This document shows, piece by piece, positions 1-7,329 of a stretch of 16,821 nucleotides of DNA. Within the stretch, counting starts at the first letter, position 1, and every line of letters starts with the position of its first letter. The notes beneath the pieces were generated by a model. That model made no database searches and was not told where the DNA came from. It saw only the letters and a list, made by a program, of their open reading frames with translations. The stretch spans positions 1-16,821 of the forward strand of contig JBGQAL010000048.1 in NCBI GenBank assembly GCA_041494285.1. The letters run 5' to 3'. A program made the position numbers and the translations under genes. Source of the stretch: Fen-7 sp041494285 (GTDB lineage Archaea; Halobacteriota; Methanosarcinia; Methanotrichales; Methanotrichaceae).

Positions 1-117
1 CGTCCATACTCCCATTTGAGGAATATTATCATTAGATTATTTAATTTTTCTGGTCAAAACGGTTTTAGGCAAATTTGAATTAATTCACGAGGGAGCTAAA
101 CACATACCTCAAAAGTA

Positions 118-126
118 TTTAATATA
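118..126 (+). promoter_or_regulatory. TATA-like box of the nitroreductase gene
   Basis: TTTAATATA is centred about 26 nt before the ATG at 148. With usual archaeal spacing, transcription would start at or next to the ATG, so the mRNA is probably leaderless. No Shine-Dalgarno sequence precedes the ATG, which agrees. Confidence 0.5.
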
Positions 127-147
127 CCAGCCGACTTTCTCCATCTC

Positions 148-705
148 ATGGAGCTAGATGCCTGCATAAAAGGAAGGAGAAGCGTTCGAAGGTTTGAGGA
201 TAAACCCGTTCCCAAAGAAGTTATCGATGAATTGCTGGAAGCCGGAGTTTCGGCACCTTCAGGCATGAACGCCAAACCTTGGAGATTTGTTGTTATTGAG
301 AACAGAGATGTCATCAGAAGATTATCTAAAATGACAAAAGAAGTCTTATTGAAGGGACAATGGCCGGATAATCTCAAAGAATCCTTCAAATCAGAAAGAG
401 ATGTGATATTTTACGGTGCTCCGTTATTGATTTTGATGTGCGTTCCTAAGAAGGAAGATTGGAGAACGGTCAATCTATTGGACTGCGGTCTGGCCGCTCA
501 AAATATGTTCCTCAAGGCGTACCAGGAAGGCCTCGGTAGTTGCTTTATAGGGTTTGCTAATTTCTTGAACCAGAACCCTAAGCTGCTGGCGGAAGTGGGT
601 GTGCCGGAAGACCATGAACTTATCGCTCCAATGATCTTCGGTTATCCAGCAGAGAAACCAGCTCCAAAATCACATGAAATTGAGATTTTAAATTGGATAA
701 AATAG
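148..705 (+). CDS. Nitroreductase-family FMN oxidoreductase
   Basis: A 185-aa protein of the nitroreductase (NADH oxidase/flavin reductase) fold, which binds FMN and uses NAD(P)H to reduce nitro compounds, quinones or flavins. The exact substrate cannot be told. The N-terminal GRRSVRRF stretch (residues 9-16) is the family's FMN-phosphate-binding arginine/serine cluster. It is followed by VSAPSGMNAKPW (about 34-45) and the helix GLAAQNMFLKAYQEGLGSC (about 113-131), both typical of the family. The C-terminal segment APMIFGYPAEKP is the usual closing strand. Length is normal for the short single-domain members. There is no signal peptide, so it is cytosolic. The ATG at 148 fits the TATA spacing. 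It stands alone, convergent with thiC. Family assignment is firm; physiological role is unknown. Confidence 0.88.
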   Translation: MELDACIKGRRSVRRFEDKPVPKEVIDELLEAGVSAPSGMNAKPWRFVVIENRDVIRRLSKMTKEVLLKGQWPDNLKESFKSERDVIFYGAPLLILMCVPKKEDWRTVNLLDCGLAAQNMFLKAYQEGLGSCFIGFANFLNQNPKLLAEVGVPEDHELIAPMIFGYPAEKPAPKSHEIEILNWIK

Positions 706-714
706 TCGAAAATT

Positions 715-748
715 AGGGGCCCCATAAGCCCTTTAGTTTCATTTTTTT
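715..748 (+). terminator. Hairpin plus T-run after the nitroreductase gene
   Basis: AGGGGC (715-720) can pair with GCCCTT (728-733, one G-U pair) around a 7-nt loop, and a run of seven T follows at 742-748. It lies 10 nt after the stop codon. The remainder of the convergent spacer to 870 shows nothing recognisable. Confidence 0.5.
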
Positions 749-870
749 CAGAAAGCCGCTGCAAGGGGACAAAAAGTTCGGTCAATCCGGCTTTGCAAAA
801 TCGCGTCGGTTTCCTGAGGGCAACCTACAAACACCAGAGCATGAATAACCTTGAAGTGCAAAGCAAGCTT

Positions 871-899
871 GAGAAAATGAGTGTTTGGCTCACTTTCTC
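871..899 (-). terminator. Hairpin overlapping the thiC stop codon
   Basis: GAGAAAATGAG (871-881) and CTCACTTTCTC (889-899) form an 11-bp stem with one A-C mismatch and a 7-nt loop, spanning the thiC TGA stop. No long T-run follows on the minus strand, so it may act as a 3'-end stabiliser or as a barrier between convergent transcripts rather than a classical terminator. Confidence 0.45.
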
Positions 900-2173
900 A
901 GGTCAATGTTCTCTTTTATTATCTTAAGGGCGCAGTAATCTCCGCACATGGTACAAACCATGCTGTCGCTAGGTGCCCTTTCGCTTCTGACCTTCTTGGC
1001 AGTCTCAGGGTCCAGCGCTAGATCGAACTGCTCATTCCAGAGCATATCCCTCCTGGCCCTTCCCATCGCCAGATCCTGGTCGCGTGAACCGTTCTTGATC
1101 ATGTCTCCTACGTGGGCAGCGATCCTGGCGGTAACGACTCCCTGCCTCACATCATCAACGTTTGGCAGCGCTAGATGTTCGGCAGGGGTAACATAGCAGA
1201 TGAAATCTGCACCGTAGGCGCTGGATAGGCTGGCTCCTATGGCCGCAACTATATGGTCATGGCCGGGAGCTATGTCTGTGACAAGGGGGCCGAGCATGTA
1301 GAAGGGCCGCTCGTTGGTCATCCTCTTCATCACTTTGACGTTGGCTTCGATCTCGTCTATGGGTATGTGCCCTGGCCCCTCTACAATAGTCTGTACACCG
1401 GCTGCCTGAGCTCTATCGGCAAGCTCTGCGTTTATTATTAGCTCCTGGATCTGAGCTCGGTCCGTAGAGTCGTGCACTGCTCCAGCGCGGAGGCCATTGC
1501 CCAAGCTCAGAGTCACCTCGTGCTCCTTGAGGATCTCCAGTAGATAGTCGAATTCTCTGTAGAGAGGATTCTCCAATCCGTTGTGAATCATCCATCCGAT
1601 CATGAAGGCTCCTCCCCGGCTGCAGACTCCGCCAAAACGTCCTCCCTGACGCTTAAGCCGTTCTATGCATACGTTGTTGATCCCCGTGTGAATGGCCATG
1701 AAGTTGGTGCCTAGCCTAGCCTGCTCCTCAGTGACCCGGAAGAGATCATCCTCTGGCATGTCCACACCGGCTCCGTACTTTCTTATGGCCTCGATAAAGG
1801 CCTGGTAGAGGGGAACGCTTCCAACGCTTAAGCTGGTGGCCTCGACCACTCGCCTGCGAATCTCGTGGAAGTCTCCTCCTGTGGAAAGCTCCATGAGGGT
1901 GTCCGCTCCAGTTTTCTCCGCCATGCGGGCCTTCTCCAACTCCATCTCCACATCCACGATATCACTGCTTGTTCCGATAGACGCGTTCACCTTGGTCCGC
2001 AGGCCCTTGCCGATGCCTACCGGTTTCGTGAACCTGTATGGGCTTCTGGGAATGACGATCCTGCCGCTCGCGATTCCTCTGCAAATGAACTCGGGCGTTT
2101 TCCCTTCCTCTTTTGCGACAACTATCATCTCTTCGGTTATTTTTCCCGCAACAGCATCCTCTAATATGCTCAA
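890..2173 (-). CDS. thiC: Phosphomethylpyrimidine synthase ThiC
   Basis: Radical-SAM enzyme that converts aminoimidazole ribotide to HMP-phosphate, the pyrimidine precursor of thiamine. The 427-aa length matches the short archaeal form, which lacks the N-terminal extension of the roughly 600-aa bacterial proteins. Recognisable conserved segments are KVNASIGTSS (61-70), MELSTGGD (94-101), the VEGPGHIP loop, LGPLVTDIAPGHDH and YVTPAEHLALP. The C-terminal [4Fe-4S] cluster motif is C407-TM-C410-GDY-C414. This spaces the last two cysteines by three residues, one fewer than the CX2CX4C described for bacterial ThiC. The start is TTG at 2171-2173; GGTGA on the minus strand about 4 nt upstream serves as Shine-Dalgarno, and no better start exists. 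It is divergent from thiM-thiE, consistent with shared thiamine control. Confidence 0.95.
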   Translation of the reverse strand: MSILEDAVAGKITEEMIVVAKEEGKTPEFICRGIASGRIVIPRSPYRFTKPVGIGKGLRTKVNASIGTSSDIVDVEMELEKARMAEKTGADTLMELSTGGDFHEIRRRVVEATSLSVGSVPLYQAFIEAIRKYGAGVDMPEDDLFRVTEEQARLGTNFMAIHTGINNVCIERLKRQGGRFGGVCSRGGAFMIGWMIHNGLENPLYREFDYLLEILKEHEVTLSLGNGLRAGAVHDSTDRAQIQELIINAELADRAQAAGVQTIVEGPGHIPIDEIEANVKVMKRMTNERPFYMLGPLVTDIAPGHDHIVAAIGASLSSAYGADFICYVTPAEHLALPNVDDVRQGVVTARIAAHVGDMIKNGSRDQDLAMGRARRDMLWNEQFDLALDPETAKKVRSERAPSDSMVCTMCGDYCALKIIKENIDLRK

Positions 2174-2201
2174 AAAATCACCGCGACGGTAGATAGCATA
2201 G

Positions 2202-2222
2202 TATTATTTAAACATGTTTAAA
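2202..2222 (-). promoter_or_regulatory. thiC TATA box within a 16-bp palindrome
   Basis: On the minus strand TTTAAATAATA (2202-2212) is a good archaeal TATA box. It predicts a start near 2182, leaving a leader of about 10 nt that contains the GGTGA. The perfect palindrome TTTAAACATGTTTAAA occupies 2207-2222 and overlaps the upstream edge of this box (the TFB/BRE side), a classic position for a repressor operator. Operator function is inferred. Confidence 0.5.
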
Positions 2223-2412
2223 AAACTAGATTTAACAAAAGGAAAGCTAACTTGTATTGGAGTTGTTGCAGAAACAGAAAACGAATTATTAGTCTTGGTC
2301 TGCCCGCAAAATAGCTTGCCTTACCCTGTCCACAGCAATAGCGTGCCTGGCAGCAAGCCTTATCTATCAATTAAGCCGGTATCGACTTTAGAGAATTAAA
2401 TACCATAAGATT

Positions 2413-2426
2413 GAGGGTCACTAGTG
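2413..2426 (+). promoter_or_regulatory. Ribosome binding site deciding the thiM GTG start
   Basis: GAGGG (2413-2417) sits 6 nt before GTG (2424-2426). This supports the GTG start of thiM although no ATG is available nearby. A TTAAATA stretch at 2396-2402 is too close to be the TATA box of a transcript that includes this site, so the true promoter is probably further upstream. Confidence 0.5.
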
Positions 2427-3218
2427 TCGATTAATGCTTCAGATGTGCTAGAAAAAGTCAGGGCGCAAAAGCCTGTAATTCACCACCTGACGAACTGGGT
2501 AACCATTTACGATTGCGCCAACATCGTTAAAGTATTCGGGGCATCACCTGTCATGGCACATGCGAAAGAAGAGGTCGCCGACATGGTGGGCATAGCTTCA
2601 GCCCTTGTCCTGAACATCGGCACGCTTACCCCTGATTTTATCGACGCTATGAAGTTGGCTGCCATTGCTGCAAACCGAAAAGGTATACCTGTAGTTCTGG
2701 ACGTCTGCGGTGCAGGTGCAACGAAACTCCGCGACGATGCGTGTTTCGATATTCTGGATAGCCTGAAAGTGAACATCATCAAAGGCAATGCTTCTGAGAT
2801 AGCAAGAATTGCCGGCGAAAATGTTCAAACCAAAGGAGTCGATGCTGCTGCCGTCGAAAAGGACCTCAGCGAAGTTGCTGCTTCTCTAGCGAAGAAAAGG
2901 AACTGCACCGTGGTCATTACCGGCAAAGAGGACATTGTGGCGGATGAAAGTAGGGTGGTGCTGGTGAAGAATGGCCATCCGATGATGGCAGATATCGTCG
3001 GCACGGGATGCATGGCAGCATCGGTTATAGGGACGTTTGCCGCCGTCGAGAAGGATTTAGTCAGCGCTTCGGTCGCCGGCCTTGTCTGCTTCGAGATCGC
3101 AGCCGAGATAGCTGCGCGGGAAGCCAAAGGCCCAGGCACCTTCAAGGAGAGTCTGTACGATTCAGTGTATAACCTTGACTCAGAAACAATAAACCGAATG
3201 CAGAGGATCGAAGAGTGA
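2424..3218 (+). CDS. thiM: Hydroxyethylthiazole kinase ThiM
   Basis: ATP-dependent kinase that phosphorylates 4-methyl-5-(2-hydroxyethyl)thiazole, a salvage step giving the thiazole phosphate used by ThiE. The 264-aa length is typical. Visible family motifs are HHLTNWVT (20-27), GASPVMA (39-45), LVLNIGTL (61-68), the DVCGAGAT strand/loop (93-100, where many homologues have DPVGAGAT), IIKGNASEI (118-126), VVITGKED (163-170) and the anion-hole loop GTGC (193-196), which carries the cysteine conserved near the active site. The protein is cytosolic and expected to be trimeric from family knowledge. Its TGA stop overlaps the thiE GTG by 4 nt, indicating translational coupling. No thiD or thiL is in the window. 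Confidence 0.94.
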   Translation: MSINASDVLEKVRAQKPVIHHLTNWVTIYDCANIVKVFGASPVMAHAKEEVADMVGIASALVLNIGTLTPDFIDAMKLAAIAANRKGIPVVLDVCGAGATKLRDDACFDILDSLKVNIIKGNASEIARIAGENVQTKGVDAAAVEKDLSEVAASLAKKRNCTVVITGKEDIVADESRVVLVKNGHPMMADIVGTGCMAASVIGTFAAVEKDLVSASVAGLVCFEIAAEIAAREAKGPGTFKESLYDSVYNLDSETINRMQRIEE

Positions 3219-3823
3219 AGGGTTACTATTTCATAACCGACTCCAGCCTCTCCCGCGCTGGGAACATCAGTGATGTGAAGCAGGCCGAAGCCTGCAGCGT
3301 GTGCGCCGTGCAGTACAGGAACAAGAATGCTGAAACCCGAGAGATGTACATTGAAGCCGTCAGGCTTAGGGAAATATGCCGCAATACGCTCTTCCTGATC
3401 AACGATCGGATCGACATTGCTCTGGCTGTAGACGCCGATGGTGTCCACTTGGGGCAATCCGATATGCCTTACAGAGCAGCCAGGAAGATGTTGGGACCCG
3501 AGAAGATAATCGGCATAACAGTCCACAATCTAGCAGAAGCCATGGAGGCTCAACGTTCAGGCGCTGACTATCTGGGCGTTTCGCCGATTTTCCAGACCGC
3601 GACGAAATCCGATGCGGGAAAGCCGTCGGGCATTGCACTGATCGAGGAGATTCGAGCCCAAGTTGACATTCCTTTGATCGCCATAGGTGGCATAGATTTA
3701 GGCAACGCTCCCGAGGTCATTAAGTCTGGGGCGGATGGACTTTGCGCCATATCAGCAGTTGTGTCCAAAGAAAGTGTTGGTGAAGAGATCAGGAAGTTCC
3801 AGGAATTGTTCAAGGCTCTCTGA
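3215..3823 (+). CDS. thiE: Thiamine-phosphate synthase ThiE
   Basis: Condenses HMP-diphosphate with thiazole phosphate to thiamine phosphate. The protein is a 202-aa TIM barrel, the usual family size. Landmarks are AVQYRNK (31-37, corresponding to the VQLREK phosphate-binding segment of homologues), LINDRIDIA (61-69), DGVHLGQSD (75-83), IIGITVHN (98-105), YLGVSPIFQTATK (119-131), IPLIAIGGI (152-160) and GADGLCAISAVV (172-183). It starts at GTG 3215 inside the sequence GTGA that also ends thiM, so the two are certainly co-transcribed and coupled. Together with divergent thiC the local set covers pyrimidine synthesis, thiazole salvage and the joining step. No T-rich terminator stands out after the stop apart from a short T5 at 3880-3884. 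Confidence 0.94.
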   Translation: MKGYYFITDSSLSRAGNISDVKQAEACSVCAVQYRNKNAETREMYIEAVRLREICRNTLFLINDRIDIALAVDADGVHLGQSDMPYRAARKMLGPEKIIGITVHNLAEAMEAQRSGADYLGVSPIFQTATKSDAGKPSGIALIEEIRAQVDIPLIAIGGIDLGNAPEVIKSGADGLCAISAVVSKESVGEEIRKFQELFKAL

Positions 3824-3864
3824 TAACGGCAGTCATGGCTACCAAATCCCGAGATCGAAATTCA

Positions 3865-4011
3865 TCAGATCAGGCGGCCTTTTTCGGTCTGGAGGTAGCT
3901 CAGATCAACAGAAGTTTGAACGCCATATGTATCCATCAGCGTAAAACCCGCAATTGAAGCCAAGGCTACTCTATCGTGACCAATCACATGCGTCTCTGTA
4001 TATGATGCCAT
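3865..4011 (-). CDS. Possible small protein, 48 aa
   Basis: A minus-strand frame in the thiE-GMC spacer begins MASYTETHVIGHDRVALA and ends LQTEKGRLI. An extra in-frame ATG two codons earlier (4017) is preceded directly by TAG. The composition is protein-like and there is no obvious low complexity, but no homologue is recognised and no Shine-Dalgarno sequence is clear. The adjacent frame from ATG 4048 reads MDSQSTLDIENAHG and is open to a TAG at 3971, so the two could be pieces of one small gene split by a frameshift. It may equally be chance or a relic. Confidence 0.27.
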   Translation of the reverse strand: MASYTETHVIGHDRVALASIAGFTLMDTYGVQTSVDLSYLQTEKGRLI

Positions 4012-4052
4012 GAGCATTTTCTATGTCCAAAGTGCTTTGTGAGTCCATCGAG

Positions 4053-4078
4053 CTAAAAGAAAAAAGAAAATTAAAGCA
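4053..4078 (-). terminator. T-rich terminator downstream of the GMC oxidoreductase gene
   Basis: Read on the minus strand, the segment 12-38 nt after the stop codon is almost pure pyrimidine, with a T6 run and several T4 runs. Oligo-T tracts without a hairpin are a usual archaeal termination signal. Confidence 0.45.
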
Positions 4079-4089
4079 GCCTATTAGTG

Positions 4090-6171
4090 CTATGCCTTGG
4101 GGAGGAACTCAGATCCCACGATCTTCTCCGCAGATCTGAAGGCGATGGCTGCTATTGCCATGGTGGGGTTTACTCCAGGGGGTTCTGGAAGCACAGATCC
4201 ATCAAGGACGAAGAGATCAGGATAGACCTTGGATTTATCAGGAGATCCATCCTTCCAGAAGACCTGGCCGTAGCTATTCACCACCCCGTTCTCTACGTTA
4301 TCTCCCATAGGACAACCGCCTAAGGGATGGAGTATCAAAGCAGTGCTCTGCGAGGGATCGTCGAAGTTCCAGGTGGGGGTATAGACTCTTGTAGAGCCTC
4401 CCGCATCGATCTCGCCAGCAAGCTTCTTCATTCCCTCCACTATCTCCTTCAGCACAGGACTGTTATCTGCTGCCGACCATTCTACGAATATCTTCTCCCC
4501 TGGATCATCCAGGTCCTCCAGATCCTTCCAGTTGGGCTTAAGCTTGAGGATACCTGGCTTCCCACCTCTGCCCATTCCAGAAAAGGCATAGTACCTAGAC
4601 ATTCTCTCCTCAGGGGATGCGTATGGGTCCGCCCTATCTTCAATCGCCCAGCTTAGAAGGCCTTCAACAAAGTTGTGTGTAGCCTCATCCCCGGCAGTTC
4701 CAGTCTTGAGGATATCTATAAGGACCGCTCTGATGGCAGGGTTGTTCCAGAGGGTGGTGAACAAGCGGATCATTGTGGTGGTGGATATAGTGTCTGTTAA
4801 GATGCTCAATAAGCCGAACCTCAACAGAAGGTTGATGTCATCGATGAAATCCTTTAAATAGTCCACATTCGCTTCCTGGGCACCGTGAGCAAATAGCTCG
4901 AACATGGTGGCAAAGACCGGAGCCACCATCTTGGATATAGTCGTGTCCTCGATGGTGTAAGCATATTCCATGTCCCTGGTTTTGAAGGAGATGCGGGAGG
5001 TGTTGATGGGCCCTCTGGTCACATCTATAGTACTGTGCTCCAGGGTCATGAAACCGAGGATATCACCATTGGTGAAGAACCTCTGGCCAAGGACGCTGCT
5101 TAATTTGAGGCTCCCCCTGTCATTGCACTTGAGGAGGAGCTCCGTAGAACCCAGGGCGCCTGCTGCAATCACCAGTTGCTTAGCAAGGACTTGCTTTTGC
5201 AGTCTCTGCTCGGTCTTGGGGTCGTACTGGAAGTATTTCACGTTGTACTTGTACTCTGCATCCTCTTTGAATTCAATATCGTAGACCTCACATAGCTCCC
5301 GAACTTCCAGGGGCTTTTGCTTGGCAGGAGGCTCCGGGTTCATGGCGTTCGCCAAAACCTTGCCGAAGGTGTGCCTAGCCCCAGGAATGCACCCCAGGAC
5401 GCACCTTCCCTGCCGTTGACAGATGTTCTCCTGCTTCTTTAGAAGCCTCTCGAGCTCATCCTTGGAAGGGTCCTGGCCATCATAGAGGTTTGCGGGCACA
5501 TTAGTTATCGATAGATCCAGATCGAAATCCCCTAGGATCTTTCCGCCCTCGTTTTTGATATTGATGATATCGGTGTTGCCTTCGTCGATCAGCGCCTGGC
5601 CTGCGTCCTGGAAGGCCTTCGTTTTATCCAGGAGATTTTTGCTCAAACCCGCAGTGGTCGGTATCTTGTTCACTACCAGGAACTGCCTTACAGCATCGAA
5701 ATACTTTTCTATTCCATTGCCGATCTTCTGGGTTGGCCAGTCTTTGTAAATGCTCGGATGAGGCTCTAGGGTTACATTGGAGTATATCAGTGAACCTCCG
5801 CCTACGCCGCTGGAGACTATAGCATGCACATTACCCAAGACCTTGTAATCGTATAGGCCAGTCTTGCTCAGGGATCTGTCAGTAGAGAGAAGCTCAAGTA
5901 TGCCAGAGGCGCTGTCAGGATGGGCCCAGAAGTGATAGGGCTTGCCATTATCCTGCAGATATTCACGCATGTTAGGTGGAGATTTCCTGATGGCCTTAGG
6001 GGTGTAGTTCAGCTCGTGACTCAGCCACCATTGACCCCGTTCAAGGACACACACCTTCTTATCAGGATGGCTGCCATCGTTATCTGCTGCATACTTATTG
6101 GCAAAAGAAAGGGCGAGGATGGTGCCTCCGAAGCCAGAACCGATTACAATTGATTCAAAAGCATCGACCAT
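4090..6171 (-). CDS. FAD-dependent GMC oxidoreductase, cholesterol-oxidase-like
   Basis: A 693-aa flavoprotein of the glucose-methanol-choline superfamily, closest in motif layout to the cholesterol oxidase branch. The Rossmann FAD motif is GSGFGG (11-16) after a short beta strand. The second FAD loop is GVGGGSLIYSNVTLEPH (122-138), the wording typical of cholesterol oxidases. AAGALGSTELLL lies near 340-350. The C-terminal active-site region has HPLGGCPMG (His615) and PPGVNPTMAIAA (Asn668), matching the His/Asn pair of GMC enzymes. A cysteine cluster C251-X5-C257-X3-C261 lies in a GRCVLGC context. No signal peptide, so cytosolic. The ATG at 6171 is 24 nt after a TATA box, so the message is leaderless. 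The substrate is unknown; a dehydrogenase role with a non-oxygen acceptor would suit an anaerobe, but this is inference. Confidence 0.85.
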   Translation of the reverse strand: MVDAFESIVIGSGFGGTILALSFANKYAADNDGSHPDKKVCVLERGQWWLSHELNYTPKAIRKSPPNMREYLQDNGKPYHFWAHPDSASGILELLSTDRSLSKTGLYDYKVLGNVHAIVSSGVGGGSLIYSNVTLEPHPSIYKDWPTQKIGNGIEKYFDAVRQFLVVNKIPTTAGLSKNLLDKTKAFQDAGQALIDEGNTDIINIKNEGGKILGDFDLDLSITNVPANLYDGQDPSKDELERLLKKQENICQRQGRCVLGCIPGARHTFGKVLANAMNPEPPAKQKPLEVRELCEVYDIEFKEDAEYKYNVKYFQYDPKTEQRLQKQVLAKQLVIAAGALGSTELLLKCNDRGSLKLSSVLGQRFFTNGDILGFMTLEHSTIDVTRGPINTSRISFKTRDMEYAYTIEDTTISKMVAPVFATMFELFAHGAQEANVDYLKDFIDDINLLLRFGLLSILTDTISTTTMIRLFTTLWNNPAIRAVLIDILKTGTAGDEATHNFVEGLLSWAIEDRADPYASPEERMSRYYAFSGMGRGGKPGILKLKPNWKDLEDLDDPGEKIFVEWSAADNSPVLKEIVEGMKKLAGEIDAGGSTRVYTPTWNFDDPSQSTALILHPLGGCPMGDNVENGVVNSYGQVFWKDGSPDKSKVYPDLFVLDGSVLPEPPGVNPTMAIAAIAFRSAEKIVGSEFLPKA

Positions 6172-6501
6172 AGAGTATCATAAAGACGCAAAATATTTAG
6201 ATTTAACTGGATAACCTCATGCAGATCAACGCCAAAGGTGAAGCTGACGGCTAACGTCCTCGTAAGCCAGGAGGTAATTAAAGTCTATTTGTATTAATAC
6301 AATATTTTGTTGTAAATGTTTGCCAAACTGCGATGCATTTGTGGATGATCGCTTTGAACATCAGGCTTGGACACAAACTCGATACCTCGTCAGGTCCAGG
6401 CTGGCCCACCAATTGTGAGACAAACCTTTACAATCACCATTTATTAATACTAATAGTACTCTTCATCATCAATCGAGGATGGATATCGATGAGGGATAGT
6501 C
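6172..6501. other. 330-bp divergent spacer with promoters and a palindrome
   Basis: This spacer separates the GMC gene (minus) from the secreted protein (plus). It holds a minus-strand TATA box TAAATATTTT (6190-6199), a perfect 14-bp palindrome TTGTATTAATACAA (6290-6303), and a plus-strand TATA-like TTATTAATAC (6441-6450) for the gene at 6502. The 9-mer TATTAATAC occurs in both the palindrome and the second TATA box. I see no convincing gene in it. Confidence 0.5.
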
Positions 6502-7032
6502 ATGAAGATCCGACAGTTCATATCTCTAATAGTGATGTTATCGCTTGCACCAGTTATCGTGTCTGGTTTTTCCGATAAGGTAGATGTAGGGCCGTTCGCC
6601 GTTGGATTTACCATAAATGCTTCGGTCCAACCCACCATTAATACCAGCGCGCCAATCAAACATAGTGGATTCAATGAATACCAATTCGGAATAAAAACAG
6701 TTTCTTTGAACCCAAGGTCGATCAACGTTACGATCGATGATTACCATAATAGCACGGACGTTTCGGAAACGAGACTTATGAACTTGATAACAGACACGAT
6801 CAAATCAAATTCCTACAAACTCGACTGGAATAAGGTTAGTATAGGGAGTATTCCAGGAGTTATGGCTCAGGTCCAAGATTCTGAATCTTTTGCGTCCTAT
6901 TCCATTGCAGCATACAGCCCTGACGGAGATGGCAAAAAAGGCAATACAATAGTATTGATTGAATCGTTTTTATCTAGAGACGTTACTAACTCATTCCTGA
7001 AAGATCTCAAAATTCAGCGAAGGCAGCTTTAA
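6502..7032 (+). CDS. Secreted protein of unknown function
   Basis: A 176-aa protein with a clear signal peptide: MKIRQF, then a hydrophobic core of about 14 residues, with likely cleavage after VSG near residue 22. The mature part is polar and has several N-glycosylation sequons (NAS, NTS, NVT, NST), as expected for an exported archaeal protein. No transmembrane segment follows, so it is probably released or loosely surface-bound. I recognise no domain. The C-terminal half (GVMAQVQDSESFASYSIAAY) looks like a beta-rich fold of the kind seen in small secreted methanogen proteins. The ATG is supported by GAGGG (6491-6495) with 6-nt spacing and by a TATA-like box near 6441-6450. The sequence after it, up to about 7300, contains no recognisable gene. 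Confidence 0.8.
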   Translation: MKIRQFISLIVMLSLAPVIVSGFSDKVDVGPFAVGFTINASVQPTINTSAPIKHSGFNEYQFGIKTVSLNPRSINVTIDDYHNSTDVSETRLMNLITDTIKSNSYKLDWNKVSIGSIPGVMAQVQDSESFASYSIAAYSPDGDGKKGNTIVLIESFLSRDVTNSFLKDLKIQRRQL

Positions 7033-7311
7033 TGAAGAATTGGTTTGTACTTGGCGTACCATCTAGCTTGTGATTAAACAGCCGGCCATAACTTTTTCGA
7101 GAGACAGCCTTCATTATCGCGCAAGCGGCTGCCGTTCTTTCGCTCCATCCATTCCGTCCTTTATGCTCCAAGATATTCAGGAGTCTCGTTCCAAAGAATT
7201 TATTAGATTATTAAAATATCTATTCGCTTAATTAAGCCTCCTGCGATTCAACAGCATGTAAGACAGGACAAGCAAACGCGCATCGGTCGGAATACAACAT
7301 GAAAGGATTAG
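7033..7311. other. Spacer before the WD40/GTPase/cyclase locus
   Basis: About 280 bp without a recognisable gene. A T/A-rich stretch near 7198-7238 includes TTAAAATATC (about 7213-7222) that could act as a TATA box. All frames entering the WD40 region from here are stopped, with TGA and TAG in the WD40 frame (the latter at 7309-7311), so the beta-propeller cannot be extended into it. Confidence 0.4.
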
Positions 7312-7329
7312 AGATCGGTTGAATGGGGA

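Noticed and set aside
706..870. Two plus-strand open frames in the nitroreductase-thiC spacer
   Set aside because: Both are open over about 100 nt, but they lack starts and recognisable motifs and one runs into antisense thiC; probably chance.
2214..2399. 61-aa plus-strand ORF in the thiC-thiM spacer
   Set aside because: Its ATG lies inside the palindrome at the thiC promoter, it has no Shine-Dalgarno sequence, and the translation shows no recognisable fold; treated as leader sequence.
2825..3526. 233-aa minus-strand ORF
   Set aside because: It runs antisense across the thiM-thiE junction, both firmly identified, and its translation resembles no family.
3885..3935. tRNA-like GGTAGCTCAG string
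   Set aside because: It matches a D-arm sequence only; no TTCGAATC-type T arm, acceptor stem or anticodon arm can be built around it.
6333..6578. 81-aa plus-strand ORF before the secreted protein
   Set aside because: It overlaps the start of a gene with a good signal peptide and ribosome site, and its translation is not protein-like.
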